Position numbers and translations under genes: made by a program | Shown: piece by piece, positions 22,024 through 33,400 of the stretch | How positions within the stretch are numbered: position 1 is the first letter of the stretch | Layout of the letters: every line of letters starts with the position of its first letter | Assembly (NCBI GenBank): GCA_033439685.1 | Contig: JAUEDM010000004.1 | Coordinates: 2,232,001 to 2,296,000 of the forward strand | Direction of reading: 5' to 3' | Source: Apodospora peruviana | Lineage: Eukaryota > Ascomycota > Sordariomycetes > Sordariales > Lasiosphaeriaceae | DNA: 64,000 nt | The notes under the pieces: model-generated | The model's input: the letters and a program-made list of their open reading frames with translations, nothing else | Told to the model about the DNA's origin: nothing | The model's database searches: none

Positions 22024-24310
22024 ATGACTTCCCCCGCAGCAGCGAATGGCAGTTTGGACTACTTCTCATGCGGCTCGTGTGACGGAATATTTCGGGCGAG
22101 TTGGAAAGCCAGAGACGCGCACTGCCTCGCGTTCGGCCACGAGAAGCCCCCGTTCGAATGTGCGCGTTGCCCGCTGCGGATCCGCTACCAAAGTGCCGCT
22201 GAGAAGCACATGGAGGTGACTAACCGCTGGCACTATGTCTGTCTGTATTGTGAGATTAGCTGGCGAACCGAGGAGCAATGCGAAGAGCACGAGGCCGAGG
22301 ACCATTCTCTTGGTGCCATTGCCAACTTTTCTGGAGAGCTCACATCAACCGCCGTCGACAAAAAACAGACTACCAAAGGTGGTCCTCTGCATGTGAGCAA
22401 AGAAAAGTTGAGTGTTCGGCAATCTGACGAGAATAAAGGCAAAAGAAGAAACAGCATTCGTGCAAGACTTGCGAGCGCGTTTTCACGAAACTTTGGAAAC
22501 TTCAAAAGGCAAGTCATTACCCATTACCACCCTGTGGAACGAAACCAGTTAAGCTGTACATAGAAGCTAACATGTTATGAACAGCACGAACGTGAGAGTG
22601 TCACAGTCGGACATGGCCCGTCTTACCCCTTTTATCTCAAGCTATTCCGCGATGCTGAAGTATTCAGCGGTCATGTCGAGTCGGGCGGTTGTCTGTGTTC
22701 CCAGTTTCGGAGTAAACAACAGATGTACTCGTCACTCAGGCTGAAGGACCCCTACAATGTCTTGACCAACCCAACGGGCTAGTACCTTCCTTTGCCTCCA
22801 AGAATGTTAGATATCTCGCTCTAGAAGCGAATCACTAACTATTTCATAGATCGTTGTTTTGCAGACCCAGAGAAACCGAAGTTTTATCACTGTCCCAAAT
22901 GTATCGATTCTTTAATTCCTTCACGGGACTGATAACGCACTGGAAAAGTCGATGCTGCAAGTTCGTACAACGCGACGCGATTAAACAAATAGTCGTCGAC
23001 ATAGTGAAAAGTCCGAAGCTCATCAGCTTTATACTCGAATTCGATGTTCCCAAACTCGAGCAGGCTGCAAAGGAACCTGACAATAAGGTGGACTGCCCCA
23101 ATGGGACAGTCTAACCAAACCTCGTCAAGAGAATGGAAGGCCCCAAAGTCGCTGAGGCTCAACTCGAAACCATGCCTCTAGTGACCGGGGAAACTTTGAA
23201 GCTCTGGACAAAGCGAACGACAAGGCTAACTGCTCTGTCGTTGTGGTTTTATCTATGAAAAACTCACCGCATACGTCTAAAGCTGTCCCTTATCAGCAAG
23301 ACTCGCAACCCGTGAACACACCTCTATCCCTGAACGAACAACATCTGCCGAGCTCCAGCGCAGAATAAAAACGAGTGGGCACTTCTGAGAGGCGGTAAGT
23401 GGGAAAACTGGCAGCTTTTTATTGAAAGTCGTCTGGGGAAAGATCCTCAACCCATGGATACCCCTCCAATACCAACTCAACTGTATATTTCTGAGACAGC
23501 TACTGATACTGCAAAAGAAGATAACGAGGTGCGACCTCTGACGAGTCCGCGAGAAGATACCTTGAACCGGAAATCGAGCAAGAAGGTGGAGTGCAACAAG
23601 AGAGACATGCACTTCATACGGGCACGTCGAGAGCTTGCCAAGACCGGCGTTCTGAGCAAAAAGCCAAGAAAAGGCTGGAGGATGACTCGTCGGGTAGGGG
23701 TCGTTCCACTGCTGTCCGCCAACATCAACCCGCGGACCTCGCAAATATATCTCCCCAGCCCACGCAGCCGGTCCTCATTTCTGCTCCGGCTTCAGTTCAT
23801 GATTTGACCAATGAGGACCTCGAAAGCCACGATCGGCGGAAGCAAATTTTACGGGCACGCCTAGAGCATGCCTTGACAGAAGTTGAGGAGAGGAGGCCGA
23901 AAGAGCGTGATCCACTCGGTTCCGCGATTTCTGCTTCGGCTCCTTCTGGCCTGACCAAAGAGAACCACGAGAACCACGAGAACCACGATCCCGGGAGGCA
24001 GATTCTACTGGCATGACTCACAAGTGTCTTAAAAAAGGTTGAGAACAGGGAGCAGACAGGGCGCGACTTACCTCGTGCCGCGATTTCGGCTCCATCTCCT
24101 CCACGCCTCACCAAGGAGAACCGCAAGAACCATGATCCGAAGAAACAGATTATGGGTGCCCAACAAGGGCCTATCGTGAAGCAGGAACGACTGGAACCCG
24201 AGGAAAAGGAGAAGATGGAGATGAAGCAGGTCAAGTCGATGTGGAAGGACCGCATTTACCGGGACCCTGGAGCCATCTCTGCTCCAGAGGTTACTTTTAC
24301 CCTTCTTTGA
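22024..24310 (+). pseudogene. Decayed multi-C2H2 zinc-finger protein gene with repeated acidic/basic tail
   Basis: Exon 1 (from 22024, an ATG after a CT-rich leader) is intact and has three Cys/His fingers (for example FECARCPLRI, YVCLYCEISW). Downstream the relation to fungal multi-C2H2 proteins continues but is broken. At 22624-22635 the first finger cysteines of a CPFC-type pair read Tyr-Pro-Phe-Tyr (TAC, TAT), while the rest of that finger is intact (SGHVESGGC). A well-formed intron, 22782-22849 (GTACCT, ACTAACT, CATAG), leads to the finger start HCPKC at 22888-22902. Its second half, SFTGLITHWKSRCC, lies in another frame, consistent with a one-base deletion. Further on, about 23380-24310 encodes a repeated module with an in-frame TGA at 24014-24016. 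Alternatives are a heavily spliced gene or assembly errors. The intact exon 1 could still make a short zinc-finger protein. Confidence 0.6.
23960..23986 (+). repeat. Three tandem 9-bp units encoding Glu-Asn-His
   Basis: GAGAACCAC repeated three times without change, encoding ENHENHENH inside the repeated tail module of the decayed zinc-finger locus. The parallel position in the second module has a single ENRKNH. Confidence 0.85.
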
Positions 24311-24376
24311 AAGAACTATGACGAGATGATGGCGATGAATGTTGGAATAACTGGGGGTGGACAAGTAACGGAAATC

Positions 24377-24437
24377 CTTTTCTTTTTTGTATTTTCTTTT
24401 TTGTATTTTCTTTTTCGTATTTTCTTTTTGTTCTTGT
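24377..24437 (+). repeat. Short T-rich tandem repeat
   Basis: About 3.5 copies of a 16-bp unit of the form TTTTCTTTTTTGTATT, with one T-to-C change in the third copy. It starts about 67 bp after the last stop codon of the decayed zinc-finger locus, so it probably sits in that 3' flank. Confidence 0.75.
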
Positions 24438-24439
24438 TG

Positions 24440-25492
24440 TATTCGAAAGGAAAAGGAAGGAGATGTGGATATCGAAAATGGCAGTATGCCAAGCAGTTGG
24501 TCCTTCGGGCACGGCGAGCTAAATCTGGGGACCGAGAAATAGGGGTCCACATGAGGCGGGAAAAGAAACATCACAGCGAAAACCCGGACAAGCGGTCACT
24601 ACGATGGGTACTTACATTGTTGTCCAGGGGTTGTTGGTAAAAGAGTTTTGTATGTTTAGGGGTACGATATGGAAGCAAATCCTGGGCTTTGCTTCACCTC
24701 GCACCGTTTGGGTGCAGAGATGGGGTTTGGTTTGAGACGAGTTCTGATATTCTCAAGAAGAGTGGGAGATTTTTGAAGGGACTGGCTAGGGACGAAGGAA
24801 CGGTACTGTATAGTAGTTCTGTATGGATGTTTTGTAGAATACCCAGTATATCGAGAAGTCCTAATAGAAAGAACTCTCTTATGATGTAGTGACTCCTACC
24901 TGGCCATAATAATGTATTTCAACCGCTTTTGAAAACAAAACAAATAGATGGATATGCAACAGTAGCTCGGGCATTGATCAACTCAGCGCTGACATATTCT
25001 GACCAAGACACGCCAGGGGAAAGAAAACAAGGGGAAAGCTCCAAGCAACAGAGGAGAAAGAGTGCGGGGGATGTGGGGAGTGTGAGGAGAGTCCGGGAAC
25101 GGACATGAACCCCAACGAGTGCTGTGGATGGAGCTCCCCACTCCCTGTCCCAATGGTGTACGCCCGGCACTTGGGAGGGGGAGCTTCCACTGAGCTTCCA
25201 GTATTACGGTACGGACAATTTTGTTTCTATGGAACTTGGGCGGGTGTTTCATTGGGGAGCGGGCAGCGGGCGGCGGCGGGGGAGAAATGCTTCACTAGTT
25301 GCGTCTCGGGGCGGCGGGTGAGTGGGAAATTATAGCCTGATGTCCCTAATGGGGACGAGAACTTATAAGTCACTGCCGGGAGCTTCAGTTTCGTTTCATT
25401 TTGTTTCTTTCTGATTTTATTGTTCTCTTTTAGATAAAAAAGATCTAGTTTTGTTCACGTTAATCGTTGTATCACATTTTACCAAAACGAAG
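24440..25492. other. Intergenic, promoter side of the FAH-family gene
   Basis: No supported gene. A TATAAGTC-like element lies near 25365, followed by a T-rich leader (cattttgtttctttctgattttattg) before the ATG at 25493. Confidence 0.45.
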
Positions 25493-26630
25493 ATGGCTAC
25501 TTTCCAACGTGAGTTCGGTCTCCCCTACAGTTATTTTCTGTTATTTGTTGCTGGGAGCATGGTGCATCGATTCCAGCTTAAGTTTTATTGGTTGGGTTCT
25601 GACAGTAATTTGGTAACTAAATTAGGTCTCGTGCGATTCGTGCCCAAGAGCGACGAGAGCAAGGTCCTGCTCGGCGAGCCGGTTGACGCCGCTGTCGACG
25701 TCGGCGCCGCCGTCCGTAAGGGTGAGGTGGTCAAGGTGAATGTGTTTAGCGGTTCCTCGGTGCTCGACCCCGGCTCGGCTACCGGCGAGACGGCCGTTAT
25801 TGGGCGGATTCTTTCCCCCCTGGCGAGACAAGAGGTGGGCACGATTCGGTGCATTGGGTTGAATGTGAGTTCTTTTTTTATTCTTTTTTTTTATACATTT
25901 CTTCCATCTTTTCAAAACTGACAAGCCAATGAAATAGTACAAGAAGCATGCCGAGGAGGCAAAGATGTCTATTCCTGACATTCCGACCGTCTTCCTGTGA
26001 GTTCAAGTTGTCCCTGTTCTCAAAACATATGGGTGAATGTATGGGACTTACATGAGAAAAAAAAACAGAAAACCGGATACTTGCCTTGCTGACCCGTGGC
26101 CGGCAACGACCATCATCCCCAAGCACACCATCGCGAGCGACTCGGCCGACTACGAGTCCGAGCTGGCCATCGTGCTGAGCAAGGAGGCCAAGAACGTGTC
26201 CGAGGCCGACGCACTCGATTACGTGCTCGGTTACACCGCGAGCAACGACATTTCTAGTCGTGCGTCCCAGTTCGCCCAGACGCAGTGGTGCTACTCCAAG
26301 GGTTTCGACGGCGCGTGCCCGCTGGGACCCGTGCTGGTGTCCAAGGACGCCATCCCCGAGCCTTCCAAGCTCCACATGCGTGGCCTGAAGAACGGCAAGG
26401 TGTTGCAGGACAGCCCTCTTACCGATTTGATCTTTTCTGTTAAGCAGATCGTGAGCTTTCTGTCGCAGGGCACCACGCTTCAGAAGGGCACCGTCATCAT
26501 CACGGGCACGCCGGCTGGTGTTGGTTTCGCCAAGAAACCCCAGGAGCTGCTCCATGACGGTGATGAGTTTGTCGTTGAGATCCTGCCGCATATTGGTAGC
26601 CTGTACAATGTTATGCAGAATGAGAAGTAG
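25493..26630 (+). CDS. Fumarylacetoacetate hydrolase family protein (FAHD1/acylpyruvase-like)
   Basis: FAH-family enzymes cleave or decarboxylate beta-diketo acids such as acylpyruvates or oxaloacetate with a bound Mg2+. Four exons (25493-25508, 25626-25864, 25938-25996, 26069-26630) give 291 residues. The 16-nt first exon encodes MATFQ and splits an Arg codon. GRILSPLARQEVGTIRCIGLN then joins YKKHAEEAKMSIPDIP, a typical FAHD1 block. The metal-binding glutamates lie in DYESELAIVLSK. The C-terminal core GTVIITGTPAGVGFAKKP is a family hallmark. The third intron ends in a long A-run before CAG. No N-terminal presequence is apparent, so the protein is more likely cytosolic. The substrate is not predictable from sequence. 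Confidence 0.93.
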
Positions 26631-26993
26631 AGGAGAGAGAATTTCCACTGTGGAAAGTGCGGGCACGCTTTTTGGGTTTAGATATATATAGAGAACCAAT
26701 GATATGGATGATAGCTAACAACAGATATCAGTATGCGTAACATGTGGAAGCTCAAGTAGAGAAAAAGGAAAGGGGTGTTTAAATACCTATCCCCTATTCG
26801 GTTCCCAGCCAACTCTATCCACCAGGACTGGTCTTTGTAAATACGCTTCATCATATGCTGTATTTGCTCCCATGTCGTCTCCATTTCTAAAACTCTTCCT
26901 CTATTCATTCTACTCTACGTTTCGTCCAATGCTCCAATGCTTGGTTGGTTGCCCAGTCCAATTCCTCTAGTTTCTAGCCCCCCTAACGAAGAT

Positions 26994-27417
26994 CACCCCA
27001 GAAGTGCAGGCAAATTCTCCTTGATATACTCTACCACCGCATCCGGCCCTCTTTCCACCTGCAGCCCCTGAGGTAGCGAAAAGGTCTTGATGTCTGGATT
27101 CACCCCCTTGGCGATGGCGATGGCCCGCTGGGACTCCACGGGGGTCCACATGGATGCCGTGAACTTTTTGCAACATTGTCAACATTGATCAACCGAATGC
27201 GTGGTGTTGACTCGACTCGACTACTCACCAAAAGATCCGGCTTGTTGTCCTCGACTGCTTTTTGGACTTCTTCAATGGCTGTCACATTGGCGGCATGGAT
27301 GATGGTATATTTGTCCTTCAGGTCCTCGACGACCCGACCGATCAGCCTCTTCGCCCGGTCAGGAGCCGTATTGACGGTGACAAGTCTATATGGACCGGAA
27401 GGTCGTGATTGAGCCAT
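26994..27417 (-). CDS. 119-residue protein of unknown function
   Basis: Not recognised by name. Two exons, 27229-27417 and a second ending at 26993 or 26994 (start 27163), are joined by a 65-nt intron (GTGAGT donor, AAAAAG acceptor) at phase 0. The predicted protein alternates short beta and helix segments: RLVTVNTAPDRAKRLIGRVV, KYTIIHAANVTAIEEVQKAV and KPDLLF, followed by SQRAIAIAKGVNPDIKTFSL. This pattern looks like a small Rossmann- or receiver-like alpha/beta domain, with no catalytic motif. The unspliced frame dies at the intron and the second exon is fully coding in one frame, which supports a real gene. The promoter side has an AT-rich leader. The protein is compact, with no signal peptide or membrane segment. 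Confidence 0.75.
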
Positions 27418-30400
27418 TGTGTTTTTTAATTTGTATTTTATAATTTATTCGGAGAATGAGACCGGTTTGTTCTTTTGTTCCAGAATCAAAAACAATAAAG
27501 GTAAAAGTAGAGACGGAATTGTTCAGTGTAACACTGGTTGGTTGACAAGAATCGAGATATAGAAACATAAAGTAGGTAGGTACCCAGATTCGTAGATTTA
27601 GAGCGGCGGCCGGTCTAGATTTCCCGGCCTCGGCATTCGAGTGATGCCAAACTCGGCCTTTCGCTCGTGATGGGCATAGCGGCCCCGGTTACGCAGGCGG
27701 GGAAACGGAGCTCCTCCGGGTCCACTAGAACAGATCCGGGGTATAGTCTCCCTGTCTTCCAGCAGTTCAAGTTAAAGCGAGGAAACCGCCGAGGTGAATG
27801 GATTGTATTTGGCTGACCGCCTTCACAGGAGGTACCTCCAGATCTTGTTTCCATTTCATTTTACCAAACGGGTCCGGAACTAGGTCAATTCGTTCCACGT
27901 CGTTGAAAACCGGGCAAATGGTTTCCCCGGACTGTAAGTCAAGGGGTGAAGAAAACCCGGAAGTTCGTTGAGTTGGCGAGCGGCAGGGCGCATTTAGCCC
28001 GAGCCCCGAACCGACTTCAGCATAACGCCGAGAAAGCCAGGCACCAGAGCCGACTGTGGCGGCGGGGCCGGCAGTGCAGCCAGCAGTGGGCCACGGAACG
28101 TGATGTCACCGTCCATATCTCGGAAGTCAAAAGTTGACGCCGAGAAACAATGGCAAACATATCGTCGAATCTCGTTATTAAATAGCACCATCTTGAACTT
28201 GAAGTCGGCACGGTGATAATTCCCAGCGGGAAATCGGAACTTGAACCGATCAAGGAGGGTTAGGGTCCAGAACTCGAAACTTGAAGTTCAGTGGCTTCAG
28301 CTACGGTGATACGGCTACCATGATCAACATGACCGAGATACCTTATAGACGAAAGCTACCTAATTTGCCTGTTGGGCAGGGAGGTACAGTACCCTGTCGG
28401 TTTAAAAACGGGAAGAATTTCTCAACAACAAAAAAGACCAAAAGCACGGTGCCTTTGCTTTACCTAAGGTACCTGGTAAAATACGCCACTCGGATACATG
28501 TCCCGGACAGCATCTAACTTTGAAAGTTCTAGGTACGTAGCGAGATGGCAGCCCATCGGATCGGAGAAACACCCCATTCTCGGCCAAGGTACTGACACAC
28601 CGTTAACCACTCGACTCGACTAATTACCTAGACACCTACGGATAAGGTTGGATCGTATACAAGAGTAGAACATGGCGTCTAATTACCAAGTACAACGACA
28701 GATAAATCCTGAACGAAAATGAGTGATCAGCTCATAACCTGCTCAGGTTTGTAAACCTGGTTATTACAAGCCATGGCCGTGGTACGTCTTCTGCTTGGCT
28801 CACCTGTGCCTCGCGTAGCCTTCCTGCAGTAGCGGGGCCAGGGCAGTGGGCGTGGGCTTCCAAGCGTTTGTGGCTCGCATCCATCCCCCTGGGTCGCTGT
28901 CCGTTCACTGAATGGCTGGCTTGATAAGTTGTCCGAATTCCGAGTTGGGGAGGTGAAAACTGACAGAAAAAGCAATGTTAGCTTCTTTCAGGTGGTAGAT
29001 ACGGATACGGGGCAGGTACGTCTCACGGTCCTGGCCTCCAAACCGGCGACAATTTTTTGCCAAAACCATAACCATCTCCCAACAACAGCAGATTCTCTAT
29101 TCCGTACATGTTAGTGTAACAGTCCGGTATACATAACAGTCGTCATTTAAATTATGCCAGGGTACCTAGTTAAGAAGAGGGAAGAAACCTGGTAGTCTCA
29201 CGTACCTATGAAAATATTTACTTCGCAGGTGTGCGGTGTACCTATCACAAAGAAGACTACACCGCTCGTCCCGTTACACAGAATATGTGACAACCAGTCG
29301 ATAATCTGCTCCGCATGCAACTGAGATGAAGCGAGCGAGAGCCCTTCCGCCTGCTAAACCGAATAAAGAAGCCGATCCGAATATGGGAGGTTGGGGGGCT
29401 CTGGCCGCTAGAGTCTAGAGTCAACATGACTTATCGTCTTTTCCCCGGCTGCCAGGGCAAGGCGGCCAGTTAAGTCAGCGGCCTCTGGGGACGGATATGC
29501 CGGCCGGGCAGTGGCATATCCGGAGGCCTAGATGAGGTACTGTACGCAGTCTCGTACCTGGACAGGCGGCGACTTGATCAAGCTAGGTCGGCCCATTCCG
29601 TAATTTTGCTTTCCGTTACATGCATCCTAGCACCCTTGCCCACCCCTCAACCTCTTGTCATTTTTATTCCTGTCGTCTGATCTGCCAGCATGGAAGGAGA
29701 ATGTGATGCGTGAACCTATCGATAGCGCTACTGTAGACTCCATGCAGATCTGCAACACTGCCCCAGTTATGTCCTGCATAGTTCCAGTGACTCGTGTGCT
29801 CCAGGCATCAGAAGCTACGGTAGGGGTTGGTGCTGCCGTTCAACCGACAGATCCGGCCGTTGAGAGAAAACAGTTTTCAATAGAGCAGGTACAAACACTT
29901 GACGATCACTGAGCCATCATTGAGCGATTGATAAGAGGCTTCGTTGGCCAACTATCAGACCTCTCCAGAACTGGACCGAGGTCAACACTCCTTGTGATTG
30001 ATACCGTCCCGTTTGGGACAGTGCTATCGATAGGAAGATCCCAATATGTAAGTCGAGAGATGCAGTCAAGTTGATGGCCTTCCCTCGGTTCCGAGATAAC
30101 AAGTTGGGGGAATCGAAACCAGAGACTAGAAGTCGTACCACCTTGATACCGTCTAAGGGAGCCTTCCCGGTTTTGAATGCAGGAGAGGTGTGACGCGAGA
30201 CCAGGCTGCATGCTCGGCATCTGCTCAATATCTGGTTTCCAAGCTGTCATCAAATGCCTGGCCACTCGGCCTAGTTGACATGTAGATATCATGGCTCCTT
30301 TTAAAGAACATGCTCCCCTCGCCTTCCGTTGTTGGCAGATGGTCTTCGAGATAGGCCTAGACCAATGCAACTGCGCACGGTAGTTATCTGACCACATAGC

Positions 30401-33400
30401 CTGCGAGACGAAGCAGATCTAGCGGTCTGGGAGCGGGTGGGTTATCAAAAAGTTGAAAGCTGTTGGGCTAACAACACCGGTATCTTGATGACCGTGGGTG
30501 ACGGCTCTGTGATGAGCTGGACTTAAATCTGCTCAACCACTTTGCGATCCATGCTGCCCCGGGTTAATGTCAAATCTTTCATATCTCAGCTCAGAACCCA
30601 CCCAGACTACCGGACTGAGCAAAGCACGCTGGCGGGTATGTCTCCGGTCCTGGAGCAACTATCTCGACGGGCTTTTAAGGGGTATCTGAGTTATGACAAG
30701 GGATAGAACTCGCCTGACCAGGAATGGACAACGGAAAAGGTGGACTCAGACTGCTCGACAGGACTGTAATGTCGATATGTGTGAACATACAGCAAGTTGA
30801 TGTGCCTTCAATAGTTACCCATCGGGCAACCAGGCAACCAACGGAGGTTGGGAATGGCGTGTTCGGCATTTTTCTTGTACAACAATCCAGAGTTCTTGGC
30901 CTGATTGGATTGGGCGAAGAGTACCGGTACGCTGAATTGACTATCGAAGGCTTCTGCCAACCTGCTTCAGACTATGGATGTATGCACGTTCGTACTCATG
31001 GAGCTTAACTGCTGAAGGCGGTCTGGTCTATAAGATGCATTGTCAGCAGAAGCTTAGTATGGCGGCTCACTGCATAGCTTTTGTTAGCTGTTCCCCACGT
31101 TTTTGCTCCCGCTGTGTGATGACTCTTTCAGGTAGCCTACTGTACCTAGACAGACAAGACAATTCGCCTTGTACTCACGATAATAATCGCCCAGTGGTTG
31201 GGATGGCATGTCGAGGCATATAAATATGTGACAATGGGGTCGAAAGCTGGTGGTGACCATGATTCTGCAGCTCTGCTTCTCCAACCACAGCCTTTCGATG
31301 ATGCATATCGACGCGTCCTGTACCTTAACTTTCATGTGTGATCTGCAAGGAGACACACGAGATCAAAAGACATGAGCCAATCGAGCCAGAGTCCGGCCGT
31401 ACAGCATCAGTGGATGAGGCGATTCCGCAGGGGCCATTACCGTGGAATGCAGCAGTCAGCATGTACGGTAACAGAGGTGCAGGCGGTGCAAGCTGACTGT
31501 ATTTGCTGCTTGACGTGCAGGTCTTGGTGGTGAACGGGAGCGGTCCAGTCCACCGAGTATCCACGGAATCGGCGAAGAGCAGGTATATTGGATAGTGAGG
31601 TATCAGAAACGACAGCACCTGGTAAGGGTCGATGGCACATGCAAAGCACCGATCCATGACAGCGACGCTCGTGATAAACGGCGGCCCTTCTGACGACAGA
31701 GTGTCAAGGCTCACGGCCTGGTATCGACTATCGGCCGCTATACCATTCCCCCACGTCAGATAAAGGCGCCATATCTTTCCGTAGTCCGAGGCCCAGGAGT
31801 AAGGACCAGGTTGCTGCTGCAGGACGGGGTCGGGTTGCCCGTTTGCCTTATCCGGCGCTGTGAACTAGCGACCAACGAAGGTATCGTGAGCTGATGCTGC
31901 ATGCGAGTCGGAGTGCCTGGCCTGGATAGCAGCGCACAACAGCACCAAGATGTACAGGCACGTGTAAGGTAGTCACAGCACATCATATCTCCTCGCTTCA
32001 CCGCACCCGCCATGGCGCGTATCCCCATGCTGCACAGCTGCAGTGGGGTCGGTGTTCAACGTCGGTGCTACAATGGCGGCAAATGGCTGCTTGACTCACA
32101 TCTTCTGGGTCGCTCCTCACGCTCTTTTAGTGTGGTTTGAGGTTTGGAGCTAACACCTGCCGACCAAATCAGAGAGAAGGAGCAAGAGAATCTCGAGAAG
32201 CTCGTCTTGGCAGTTTGGGACCCATGATCACGGAAGGGGCAGGGTGGTGATCCACGTCGGTTGATCTCCACGGACCAAGAGTGCCTGGCCTTGGCGGTGT
32301 CTTCTTGGGCCATCCTGGCCAAACCTACGTCACAAGCGGGGTCCTGCCCACCGGGATTTGCCCTTTTACTGGCCTTACCTGCCTAACTGGCCGCGTGTTT
32401 TCCGTAGCACTTGCTGGTAGTGACCCAAGTTTTATCAGGGCAGGAAAGCGCGGGGGATGACTGCGTCTCCAAACCGAACCGAGCCAGAGATGGATAGATC
32501 CCAAGCTAAGGTATCTTAGGTAACCTCACCTGATGACCTACTTAGCGATCCGGCGGAACGGCGCGTCGGCAGTGACCTGACTGGCGCTGATGACGCTCCG
32601 AAGTACACCACATCCGGGTTAGGTATGCCATCAGAAAAGCCATGCTGAGCAATCCGACCAGTGGCTCGACAACCTGCGGAAGAGAGCCTGCGGGAGCGAG
32701 GACTTTGTTGACTGCTGGCTTCTGTACCCTTGAGATCCTTGTCGATCTCGCCCAGCGCCAAATCTCATAAAACGCGACTACACCCGTAATCAGTTCTCCA
32801 TCTTAGTTGAGTAAGCACCGCAGCAAAGTGCCTGTAGTGTAACTAATGCGAAAGCCTCCAACAGCAGACGATAGGCGCAGCTGGCCCCCGACTCTCAAGA
32901 TGCACTCCTTCAGGACGATTACCCCAGTTCTACTAGAAGCTGCAACTGCGCCGACTTGTCTGCAGCACCCAGCACCCAGCGCCCAGCATAATGCTTAGGC
33001 AACTAAATATATACTCGGCGTCGCAAGCCCTCTCTCTCGCGCGTTCGTATCATATCAGCGACCAGGCTTCTCCGTGCGGGGGTGAGACTGCTGCCCTGTT
33101 GTCGGCGTACAGGTGAGGGGACGTATACTATTAATTTGCGAGTAACAATATCGACATACAGGATGAGGAGCAACTTATGATCCAGGTGACTACACGTGTA
33201 GGCACTGAAACACTCAGACACGACTTACCGCAGGCAGTTAGTGCCAAACAATCTCGGAATTGCAACCTCCCCGGCATGGGGACTCATTTTTTCGTCTTTG
33301 CCGTCGGGTCACTGATCAGGTCTCTGGCCTCCGGATCTGCCCTTCAGCGCATAGTATTGACCCCTCACTGCACGCCGTGGGTATGATTTTGTCCTCCAAT

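Noticed and set aside
29906..30397. 163-codon minus-strand frame
   Set aside because: Plausible length, but it overlaps the plus-strand frames at 29655-30215, has no recognisable motif and lacks gene context.
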